Shown here: piece after piece, positions 41,642-47,577 of the stretch
How the letters are laid out: the number at the start of each line of letters is the position of its first letter
Numbering within the stretch: the first letter of the stretch is position 1
DNA from: an uncultured Porphyromonadaceae bacterium
Lineage (GTDB): Bacteria; Bacteroidota; Bacteroidia; Bacteroidales; Muribaculaceae
DNA length: 47,577 bases
Assembly: GCA_947176755.1 (NCBI GenBank)
Contig: CAMWRW010000009.1
Span: 1-47,577, forward strand
Reading direction: 5' to 3'
Made by a program: the position numbers and the translations under genes
The notes under the pieces: model-generated
What the model saw: only the letters and a program-made list of their open reading frames with translations
Database searches by the model: none
What the model was told of the DNA's origin: nothing

Positions 41642-41689
41642 ATGACCAGCCCCCTTTGGAATTTGAATCTGTGGCCCGAGGCCGAATAA
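41642..41689 (+). CDS. Possible 15-codon leader ORF
   Basis: ATG to TAA encodes MTSPLWNLNLWPEAE, with two Trp in 15 residues, in the leader between the -7 element and the start at 41733. Flanking GCAGAC (near 41620) and GTCTGC (near 41698) could pair and enclose it. There is no amino-acid biosynthetic gene downstream, so classical attenuation is doubtful. It may be a chance ORF. Confidence 0.25.
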   Translation: MTSPLWNLNLWPEAE

Positions 41690-41732
41690 CCCTAATTAGT
41701 CTGCAAAATATAAATTTTAAATAAATAATTTA

Positions 41733-43073
41733 ATGAAAGAGTTTTTTTCGCAATTTAGTTCCGGTGATTATCTGGCCGTTGTTACAACCGCATCAAAGAC
41801 GACAATCAATGGAAAACTTCAGGGAATTGATGAGACATTTATTTATCTTGAGTCTGAAGGCGGATTCGTAAAGGCCGTGGCATTGCGTGCAATAGAATGT
41901 GTCTGTCATATTGAAGATGTCGATAACAAAGTCCCCGTCGAAACAAAAGCGGAGGATGTTCAACCTGAGGACACGCTGACCGAAGACGAGAATTTGAATG
42001 AAAAAGAGGGAATGCCGTTCAACGATCATTACGAAACCGAAGAGCTCCCTCCGGTCAATCTCAAGATTGTCGGCAAGATTGACCTCGACCGAGTGCCCGG
42101 ACGCAAACCGCGCAATGTATTTCGTCAGGATGATCAACGCTTGCGACTTGCCGTTGATCCCGAGCGCTACGCCCTCCTGAGCTCTCTATGGATGCCCGCC
42201 TCCGGCCACATCAAGCAGATCGGCCCGAAATTCGGATTTATCACCGACAAGGAAGGGAAAGATATCTACTTCAATATTAATCGCGCCACTCTCGAACCCA
42301 TTCGCACGGGTCAGGAAGTGCTCTTCTCTTGTTTCGACGGTCCGGTCGGCCCGCAGGCCAACACCATCCACGGAGTGAAAAATGTGGCTCAGATGTTCCA
42401 TTTCCTCTGTCGCCAGAATCCATATTCCGGAAACGGTCAGAGAATAATCTCCGATCTTGCCGCCCAGATTGAAGAGGCTTTCTCCGAAAATGAAATCGTG
42501 ATGGAGGAGCTCGACAAGCTGCGCGAAAAGTTGTCTGATGCAGTGGCCTCTCGCAACGAAATCGACAGAAATTCCCCCAAAGTCGTGCTCTATCTTTGTC
42601 GTCTGGCCGAAGAATGGCTCCCCGATAGATATGAAGACTTTATCGATGAATGCGTCTCTATTCTTGAAGAAGCGAAAGCCGGAGATTACGAAGAGGAGAA
42701 ACGCCGGATATACGACGTCTATACCCAACTCGTCAAACATGCAAAAGGCGATGATCGAGAGAAATATGTAACGGAAGCCGTCGATTATTATGACGATATG
42801 GGAGAATGGAAAAAATCCCAGTATTTCTCACGCCTCCTTGATCGCCGGCAATTCAACAATTCATATTCCCGACCCTATAACGGTTATTCGAACAGCTACT
42901 CGCGTCCCAACCGGTATGGCACTTATAGTCGCGGCTACAACAACTACAGCTACGCGAACGACGGCGATTATGGCTACGAGCGCCCCTCCTACGCTCCGCG
43001 CCTTGAACCCGAAGGGCCCTCGGAGAATTCTGCATCCGAGGATTTCTCTCAAACGGAAGGAATCGCAGATTAA
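41733..43073 (+). CDS. Putative RNA-binding protein: Sm-like N-terminus, cold-shock domain, Tyr/Arg-rich tail
   Basis: A 446-residue protein with no family I can name. Residues 8-58 (SSGDYLAVVTTASKTTINGKLQGIDETFIYLESEGGFVKAVALRAIECV) have the strand order of an Sm/LSm-like fold. An acidic linker follows (about 60-108). Residues about 156-215 form a cold-shock domain: SGHIKQIGPKFGFITDKEGKDIYFN matches RNP1 (KFGFI) and RNP2 (DIYFN), and IRTGQEVLFSCFDGPVGPQANTI matches the closing strands. About 215-370 is helical. About 375-423 is disordered and rich in Y, R, N, S and G, with 12 Tyr in 49 residues (NNSYSRPYNGYSNSYSRP and onward). I infer an RNA chaperone or RNP scaffold. HU follows 31 bp downstream. 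Confidence 0.72.
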   Translation: MKEFFSQFSSGDYLAVVTTASKTTINGKLQGIDETFIYLESEGGFVKAVALRAIECVCHIEDVDNKVPVETKAEDVQPEDTLTEDENLNEKEGMPFNDHYETEELPPVNLKIVGKIDLDRVPGRKPRNVFRQDDQRLRLAVDPERYALLSSLWMPASGHIKQIGPKFGFITDKEGKDIYFNINRATLEPIRTGQEVLFSCFDGPVGPQANTIHGVKNVAQMFHFLCRQNPYSGNGQRIISDLAAQIEEAFSENEIVMEELDKLREKLSDAVASRNEIDRNSPKVVLYLCRLAEEWLPDRYEDFIDECVSILEEAKAGDYEEEKRRIYDVYTQLVKHAKGDDREKYVTEAVDYYDDMGEWKKSQYFSRLLDRRQFNNSYSRPYNGYSNSYSRPNRYGTYSRGYNNYSYANDGDYGYERPSYAPRLEPEGPSENSASEDFSQTEGIAD

Positions 43074-43104
43074 ACTATCCTTAACCCTCTATATTTCTTA
43101 AGTC

Positions 43105-43386
43105 ATGACAAAGGCAGACATTGTAAATGAAATTGCACGCTCCACAGGTCTTGAAAAAGCAGCCGTGCTTGATATCGTGGAGCAATTCATGAAAGTTGTT
43201 AAAGATAGCCTCTCGGAAGGCGAAAATGTCTATCTTCGCGGTTTCGGCAGTTTTATTGTCAAACCTCGTGCAGAAAAGCCGGCACGCAATATCCGTCAAG
43301 GCACGTCCGTGATTATCCCGGCCCATAATATCCCCGCATTCAAGCCTGCCGATTGTTTCAAGGAGCAAGTGGCTACCGGGGAGTGA
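43105..43386 (+). CDS. HU/IHF family DNA-binding protein
   Basis: A 93-residue nucleoid protein. The dimerisation helices MTKADIVNEIARSTGLEKAAVLDIVEQFMKVVKDSLSEGENVYLRGFGSF are typical of HU. The DNA-binding arm is KPARNIRQGTSVIIPAHNIPAFKPA, with P in the usual I-P-x-x-x-x-P-x-F-K-P turn. It binds and bends DNA with low specificity. Length is normal. Spaced 31 bp from the RNA-binding-like gene, with a clear terminator afterwards, so these two may be cotranscribed. Many Bacteroidales carry several HU paralogs; which one this is cannot be told. Confidence 0.94.
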   Translation: MTKADIVNEIARSTGLEKAAVLDIVEQFMKVVKDSLSEGENVYLRGFGSFIVKPRAEKPARNIRQGTSVIIPAHNIPAFKPADCFKEQVATGE

Positions 43387-43428
43387 GACGCCGAACGTCA
43401 CATCCCGTTTTGTAACAGTTTTTCCCGG

Positions 43429-43463
43429 CAGATTCCTCGACCGTGATCGAGGAATCTGTCTTT
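43429..43463 (+). terminator. Terminator after the HU gene
   Basis: CAGATTCCTCGA (43429-43440), a 6-nt loop, TCGAGGAATCTG (43447-43458), then TCTTT: a perfect 12-bp stem followed by a T-rich stretch. Confidence 0.85.
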
Positions 43464-43491
43464 ATCTTTCATTCTTTATCCTATTATCGTT

Positions 43492-43800
43492 ATGCCCCGA
43501 AGTTGGCAACAAACAAGCGACCGCGTGGGTGTGGAAACCCCGGAGCGTTACAAGGTCATAATGCACAATGATGATTTCACCACGATGGATTTGGTTGTGC
43601 TCATCCTTCTTAAAATCTTCTTCTACAATCCCGCGGATGCCCGGGCTATAATGATGAAGATCCACACGGAAGGCTCCGCCGTTGTAGGAACTTATTCCTA
43701 CGATGTGGCCGTGTCAAAAGCGCGAAAAGCAATCCGCATGGCCCGCGACAAAGGCTATCCTTTGAATCTGACTGTCGAACCTGCCGATTCCGATTATTAG
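43492..43800 (+). CDS. clpS: ATP-dependent Clp protease adaptor ClpS
   Basis: A 102-residue N-degron adaptor. The fold signature is RYKVIMHNDDFTTMDLVVLILLKIFFYNPADARAIMMKIHTEGSAVVGTY. The HNDD-x-T-T-M segment and H-x-x-G loop form the pocket that recognises destabilising N-terminal residues (Leu, Phe, Tyr, Trp in characterised ClpS). The N-terminal 15-20 residues are the flexible part that enters ClpA. Length is normal. First gene of clpS-clpA-aat, with clpA 20 bp downstream. Confidence 0.95.
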   Translation: MPRSWQQTSDRVGVETPERYKVIMHNDDFTTMDLVVLILLKIFFYNPADARAIMMKIHTEGSAVVGTYSYDVAVSKARKAIRMARDKGYPLNLTVEPADSDY

Positions 43801-43820
43801 TTTATAATTCAACTGTCATA

Positions 43821-46181
43821 ATGGAACATATTTCTGGAAATCTTAAAAAACTTATAATAGAAGCCTTCCGTCTTGCCGAGTCACGACGCCATGAATTTGT
43901 CTCACCCGACCATTTTCGATATGTCCTTTTCGGAATGGATGAATTCCGCGAGAGTCTTGACGGTGTGATGAAGACTCCGATTCCGACTCCCTTTATTATC
44001 ATATCCGATAAACTCGATAAGCTGGAACGTGTGCCCGACATCATTGACTTCGTCCCTGAATTATCCATACTTTCCGAAATGCTGCTTGATGTGGCCATCG
44101 AGAGTGCTGCCTCATCTTCGCAGGAGAAAGCCGACATTACGCACTTTATCAATGCCTATCCTCAGGTTGATCGGGTCGCAGCCGAGGATGCCGTGCTTCG
44201 TTGTCTTGGTTCCAACTATCCCTATTTCCTGAATCAGTTTATCTCTGAATACGACCCCGCCGAGGATGTGGAATTGCTTCCCTTTACCGAAATTGAAAAA
44301 TTGCTCGAAAAGGAATATGATCTGGAAAAAGTAAAGTCGGGAGAAGCCCTCGGAGACGACGACTATGATTATTTTGATGAATTTCCGGAAGATTTTGGCT
44401 TCCCGGAGTCTCCTCGTAAACCGGAAGGCAATAAGGACTGGCATAAACTTGTTGTCTGCATAAATGATAATCTTGAAGGGAAAAATCCGCTTATTGGCAG
44501 GAAAAGTGAACTTGAACGCACATTGCTTGTTCTCTCGCGAAAAGATAAGAATAACCCCCTCCATATAGGCGAGCCCGGCGTTGGTAAAACCGCGATTATA
44601 TATGGTCTCGCCCGAATGATAGAGCAGGGAGATGTCCCTCCGAATCTCGCGGGAGCCCGAATATATGCAATGGAGATGGGCTCGCTCGTGGCCGGCACGA
44701 AGATGCGCGGAGAATTCGAGGAGCGTTTGCAGAAGATTCTGAAAGGTGTGGCAGGCGAAAAAAATGCAATCCTCTATATTGATGAGATCCACACCCTGAT
44801 CGGTGCCGGAGCGACTTCCGGAAATGATCTGGATGCGTCGAATATACTCAAACGTTATCTCGAAGAGGGCTCCATACGCTTCATAGGGGCAACCACATAC
44901 GACGACTACAAGCGCTCGATTGCAAATAACCGCGCCTTTGCCCGACGTTTCCAGGAAATTGATGTTCCGGAGCCGACGGTAGAGGAGGCCAAGGAAATTC
45001 TGGCGGCCTTGATTCCGGAGTATGAGAAATTTCACGAGGTGGCTTATCAGGATGGCGTGGCAGATTATGCCGTGGCGCTTGCCGCCCGGCATATCCACGG
45101 CCGATTCCTCCCCGACAAAGCGATCGATCTGATTGACGAAGCGGGAGCTTGGCGTCGGATTCATCCTGATGCCGACGGGGAGCACGAAGTGGATAAAAAG
45201 CTAATAGGGGAGGTCGCCGAAAGAATCGCCAAGGCGAAGATTGCCGATGCCTCCGATGACACGGCCGATGATGAGACGCGTGATGTCTGGAATCGTCTTG
45301 ACGAGCGCATCCGCAGCCGCGTTTACGGTCAGGATAAGGCCGTCGAGGATGTCGTGGAGGCCGTTCTGATGTCGAGGGCAGGTCTCGGAGAGGAGGGAAA
45401 ACCGATAGGATCTTTCCTGTTTGTCGGGCCGACGGGAGTCGGAAAGACAGAACTCTCCGTTGTGCTGGCCGATGAACTCGACGTGCCGTTGATCCGGTTC
45501 GATATGAGTGAGTATTCCGAAAAACATTCCGTGGCCAAACTTATCGGAGCTCCTGCCGGATATGTCGGTTATGATGACGGCGGCTTGCTCACGGATGCAG
45601 TCCGACGCTCGCCCGGGAGCGTGCTCCTCCTTGACGAAATAGAAAAAGCACACCCCGACATATTCAACATTCTTCTTCAGATCATGGACTATGGCCGTCT
45701 CACGGATAATCAAGGCCGCGAGGCTCAGTTCGGCAACGTCATTCTCATAATGACCTCTAATGCCGGCGCTCAGTTTGCAATGCGAGCCCGTCCCGGATTT
45801 GAGTCCGAACCCGATCCCGGAGCCGAGATGGGCGCGGAAATCAAACGATTGTTCAAACCCGAGTTTATCAACCGCCTGAGTGCCGTTGTCCCCTTCAACC
45901 GTATGGATTCCCGGATGGCATCCATGATTCTTGACAAATCGATCCGTCGACTCTCCGAAAAACTCTCCAAGCGGGGTGTCACGCTTGAAGTTTCGGACGC
46001 CGCCCGCACCCTCCTGTTGAAAAAAGGAATCACGCGCGAATACGGAGCCCGCGAACTTGATCGCGTGATCGACCGGTTGGTGAAAAGACCCCTGTCGAGA
46101 GAAATCCTATTCGGGAAACTGCGAAATGGCGGCCAAGCAAAAGTGATAGGCGAGAATGATCAGATAATCATAAAGGCATGA
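43821..46181 (+). CDS. clpA: ATP-dependent Clp protease ATP-binding subunit ClpA
   Basis: A 786-residue double AAA+ unfoldase. The N-domain (about 1-150) is the ClpS docking site in the family. D1 has Walker A GEPGVGKTA (about 251) and Walker B ILYIDEIHTLIGAG. D2 has Walker A GPTGVGKTELS (about 536) and VLLLDEIEKAHPDIFN. The ClpP-contact loop, IGL in E. coli ClpA, appears here as PGF in ARPGFESEPDPGAEMG, still fitting the [LIVMP]-G-[FL] rule. It lacks the ClpB/ClpC middle coiled coil, which with clpS next door supports ClpA. The stop overlaps the aat start by ATGA (46178-46181). Confidence 0.95.
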   Translation: MEHISGNLKKLIIEAFRLAESRRHEFVSPDHFRYVLFGMDEFRESLDGVMKTPIPTPFIIISDKLDKLERVPDIIDFVPELSILSEMLLDVAIESAASSSQEKADITHFINAYPQVDRVAAEDAVLRCLGSNYPYFLNQFISEYDPAEDVELLPFTEIEKLLEKEYDLEKVKSGEALGDDDYDYFDEFPEDFGFPESPRKPEGNKDWHKLVVCINDNLEGKNPLIGRKSELERTLLVLSRKDKNNPLHIGEPGVGKTAIIYGLARMIEQGDVPPNLAGARIYAMEMGSLVAGTKMRGEFEERLQKILKGVAGEKNAILYIDEIHTLIGAGATSGNDLDASNILKRYLEEGSIRFIGATTYDDYKRSIANNRAFARRFQEIDVPEPTVEEAKEILAALIPEYEKFHEVAYQDGVADYAVALAARHIHGRFLPDKAIDLIDEAGAWRRIHPDADGEHEVDKKLIGEVAERIAKAKIADASDDTADDETRDVWNRLDERIRSRVYGQDKAVEDVVEAVLMSRAGLGEEGKPIGSFLFVGPTGVGKTELSVVLADELDVPLIRFDMSEYSEKHSVAKLIGAPAGYVGYDDGGLLTDAVRRSPGSVLLLDEIEKAHPDIFNILLQIMDYGRLTDNQGREAQFGNVILIMTSNAGAQFAMRARPGFESEPDPGAEMGAEIKRLFKPEFINRLSAVVPFNRMDSRMASMILDKSIRRLSEKLSKRGVTLEVSDAARTLLLKKGITREYGARELDRVIDRLVKRPLSREILFGKLRNGGQAKVIGENDQIIIKA

Positions 46182-47098
46182 GAGAGATAGACGAAACCAC
46201 GGCTAACCTGTTCGACCATCTGGATGCGCTAAGAATTATTGGCGAGGATCGGGCCGCAAAAATATACATCTATTCATTTCTTGTTCCCGAAGATTCGGAC
46301 GAATATTGGTTTCCTGATCCGAGAATGGCGAGTGGTAACGACCCGGACATGACATTGTTATGCTATGGACCCGAATTGAGCGAGGAAAGTGTCTCGCTCT
46401 CCTACGAATATGGAATTTTCCCCTGGTTCGGCTATCAGGACGCGGACATGCCCCGATGGCATGCCCCGCTCGACCGCTTTGTTCTCTTTCCGGAAGAAAT
46501 CCATGTGTCTCATTCAATGCGCACCCTTCTCAACGGCCGACGTTATAAAGTCAGCTTCAACAAAGCTTTCCCTGACGTGATAGAAGCATGCCGCACGGTT
46601 GACGGGCGCGACAAGATGGATGGGGCATGGTTGAGCAACGACATCAAGGAAATCTACAGCCGCCTGTCGGAAAAGGGGAAGGCCGGATCCGTAGAAGTGT
46701 GGGACACGCACGACGGCGACCGCCTTGTCGGAGGACTTTACGGCATCATCACAGATAACGGAAATTTCATTGGCGAAAGCATGTTTTCACGCGTGCCTTC
46801 AGCAAGCAAGGTAGCTCTGATAGCGCTTGCACGCAAAATGGCGGAGGAGAGTGGCAACGGGCGACTGATAGATCTTCAGATCGAGACCCCGCATTTAAAA
46901 TCGATGGGCGGGCGTCACATCGGATATTACGACTATCTAAGCATAATAAATCCCGAAAAAGCGCGTATGATAGACCCCGAATTCATTCTGCCGTTCCGAT
47001 TGCAGAAAGAAGACCGACAACCGACGATAGAGATCACCGATTTCACCCCGAAGCTCCTCCGCATCGTCGCCCCGCGCCCGCGCAAATACGAAGAATGA
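46178..47098 (+). CDS. aat: Leucyl/phenylalanyl-tRNA-protein transferase
   Basis: A 306-residue enzyme of the N-degron pathway. It adds Leu or Phe from aminoacyl-tRNA to proteins with N-terminal Arg or Lys, creating ClpS substrates. Visible family blocks are YWFPDPRMA, SLSYEYGIFPWFGYQDADMPRWHAPLDRFVLFPEEIHVSHSMRTLL, AWLSNDIKEIYSRLSEKGKAGSVEVWD, LVGGLYGI, FIGESMFSRVPSASKVAL, and LIDLQIETPHLKSMGGRHIGYYDYL. It is about 70 residues longer than E. coli Aat, at both ends. It overlaps clpA (ATGA) and its own stop overlaps the ATG of an interrupted ORF at 47095. The clpS-clpA-aat order places the tagging enzyme, adaptor and unfoldase in one transcript. Confidence 0.93.
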   Translation: MREIDETTANLFDHLDALRIIGEDRAAKIYIYSFLVPEDSDEYWFPDPRMASGNDPDMTLLCYGPELSEESVSLSYEYGIFPWFGYQDADMPRWHAPLDRFVLFPEEIHVSHSMRTLLNGRRYKVSFNKAFPDVIEACRTVDGRDKMDGAWLSNDIKEIYSRLSEKGKAGSVEVWDTHDGDRLVGGLYGIITDNGNFIGESMFSRVPSASKVALIALARKMAEESGNGRLIDLQIETPHLKSMGGRHIGYYDYLSIINPEKARMIDPEFILPFRLQKEDRQPTIEITDFTPKLLRIVAPRPRKYEE

Positions 47099-47295
47099 AC
47101 CAATATTGCGATTCACTCCCCCTCGGCTTAAGCTAAGCCGTCAACTACCTAAAATCCCACTATAACGTGGTGAAGGAATTTGAGGCGCGTGGTTGGCGTG
47201 TCAAGTTTGTTTATCAATTCGATACCCTCTGCATCGGCTGCGAGAAAATAACCTACCGCGAATCTTTCGCCTTCTCCGTCTCGGACGTGTTGTAA
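47095..47295 (+). pseudogene. Small ORF coupled to aat, interrupted by an in-frame TAA
   Basis: The ATG at 47095 overlaps the aat stop (ATGA), the coupling style used elsewhere in this operon. It reads MNQYCDSLPLGLS, then TAA (47134-47136), and continues in the same frame as AVNYLKSHYNVVKEFEARGWRVKFVYQFDTLCIGCEKITYRESFAFSVSDVL to TAA at 47293-47295. The second half looks like real coding sequence, with a C-x-x-C (LCIGC). The interrupting codon sits in a perfect 7-bp hairpin, CGGCTTA-agc-TAAGCCG (47124-47140). It is most simply a nonsense-mutated 66-codon gene. Alternatives are two separate peptides, with reinitiation at GTG 47167 or 47170, or readthrough. No family is recognised. Confidence 0.5.
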
Positions 47296-47309
47296 AATAA
47301 TCCCATTAT

Positions 47310-47329
47310 GTTTTACATTTATGTAAAAC
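47310..47329 (+). promoter_or_regulatory. Palindromic operator upstream of the last ORF
   Basis: GTTTTACAT-tt-ATGTAAAAC is a perfect inverted repeat located 8 bp before the -7 element, so it covers the -33 region. A dimeric repressor such as an antitoxin is the usual reader of such a site. Confidence 0.6.
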
Positions 47330-47337
47330 TATTTTCG

Positions 47338-47345
47338 TAACTTTG
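47338..47345 (+). promoter_or_regulatory. -7 promoter element for the toxin-like ORF
   Basis: TAACTTTG matches TAnnTTTG, 26 bp before the ATG at 47372. A second short inverted repeat, GCGTT/AACGC (47345-47363), follows across the presumed start of transcription. Confidence 0.55.
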
Positions 47346-47371
47346 CGTTACCATTATAAACGCAAGGTGTT

Positions 47372-47577
47372 ATGAGCGAAGTAGAACTGCTTTTGGTAAA
47401 CAGCAGCGATAGTTGTACAATGTACACAATACAATTCTTGTCGGACGAACAGAGTGAATTTGAAAAATTCGTATAAAAATTCAGACAGGACGCTGAATTT
47501 AATCCTGATTTTCAGGCTATCATGCGTTTTGTAGAACAGATTTTATCTAATGGAGCATTGGAGAGATACTTCCGCAG
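47372..47577 (+). pseudogene. RelE/HigB-like toxin gene, interrupted and truncated by the window edge
   Basis: From ATG 47372 it reads MSEVELLLVNSSDSCTMYTIQFLSDEQSEFEKFV, then TAA (47474-47476), then in the same frame KFRQDAEFNPDFQAIMRFVEQILSNGALERYFR to the end of the window. A second possible start is ATG 47420 (MYTIQF). The Y-T-I-Q-F opening and the G-A-L-E-R-Y-F-R segment resemble Bacteroidetes RelE/HigB-type toxins, in which the latter continues as P-E-G. The single nonsense codon probably disables it. An antitoxin gene would lie beyond the window. The palindromic operator upstream fits toxin-antitoxin autoregulation. The family call is from memory and unverified. Confidence 0.45.

Noticed and set aside
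1-47577. CRISPR arrays, rRNA operons, prophage or conjugative genes
   Set aside because: No regularly spaced repeats, rRNA segments, integrase, capsid or tra genes were seen on either strand.

Overview
The window is chromosomal DNA from a member of the Bacteroidales, probably a gut Muribaculaceae-like bacterium; the order is well supported and the family is an inference. The evidence is lineage-typical genes (DUF4835, DUF5606, DUF3127, type III glutamine synthetase, GT3 glycogen synthase, DapL, an EF-G paralog) and repeated promoters of the Bacteroidales form TTTG-N19/20-TAnnTTTG. Shine-Dalgarno sequences are rare, and small hairpin terminators separate the operons.

Layout. 1-7414: a plus-strand housekeeping block with the end of coaBC, DUF4835 protein, recN, rlmB, an unusually long nusB, yajC, a YbbR/CdaR-like protein, coaE and a DUF5606 protein. 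7674-9725: htpG. 9962-11567: accessory ground with a small membrane protein whose 3' end runs into a dispersed repeat, a decayed IS5-type transposase, and a second, inverted copy of the repeat. 11568-15637: a LytTR regulator, divergent LytS-like kinase and LRR_5 surface protein, with a direct-repeat operator between regulator and kinase. 15638-17894: LolE/FtsX-like permease and a zinc metallopeptidase, divergent. 18170-23809: the whole glycine cleavage system with lpd. 23974-25895: rsmG and an MBL-fold hydrolase, divergent from a DUF3127 protein. 26215-30521: glycogen synthase and alpha-glucan phosphorylase. 30630-36758 (minus strand): a DcaP-like porin, an EF-G paralog, hemW and a lipoprotein. 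37053-41452: dapF, dapL and glutamine synthetase III. 41733-47098: a putative RNA-binding protein (Sm-like fold, cold-shock domain, Tyr/Arg-rich tail), HU, and clpS-clpA-aat. 47095-47577: two small ORFs, each interrupted by one in-frame TAA.

How the genes work together. The gcv operon encodes complete glycine oxidation. dapF and dapL carry the last two steps to meso-diaminopimelate. clpS-clpA-aat encode an N-degron recognition and unfolding route. The LytTR system probably controls its own kinase and the surface LRR protein.

Most unusual signals: the 446-residue RNA-binding-like protein at 41733; the inverted pair of about 98-nt repeats with covarying hairpins around the IS remnant; the 21-bp-phased LytTR direct repeat; a kinase and a NusB that each look internally duplicated; and the interrupted ORF whose start overlaps the aat stop.
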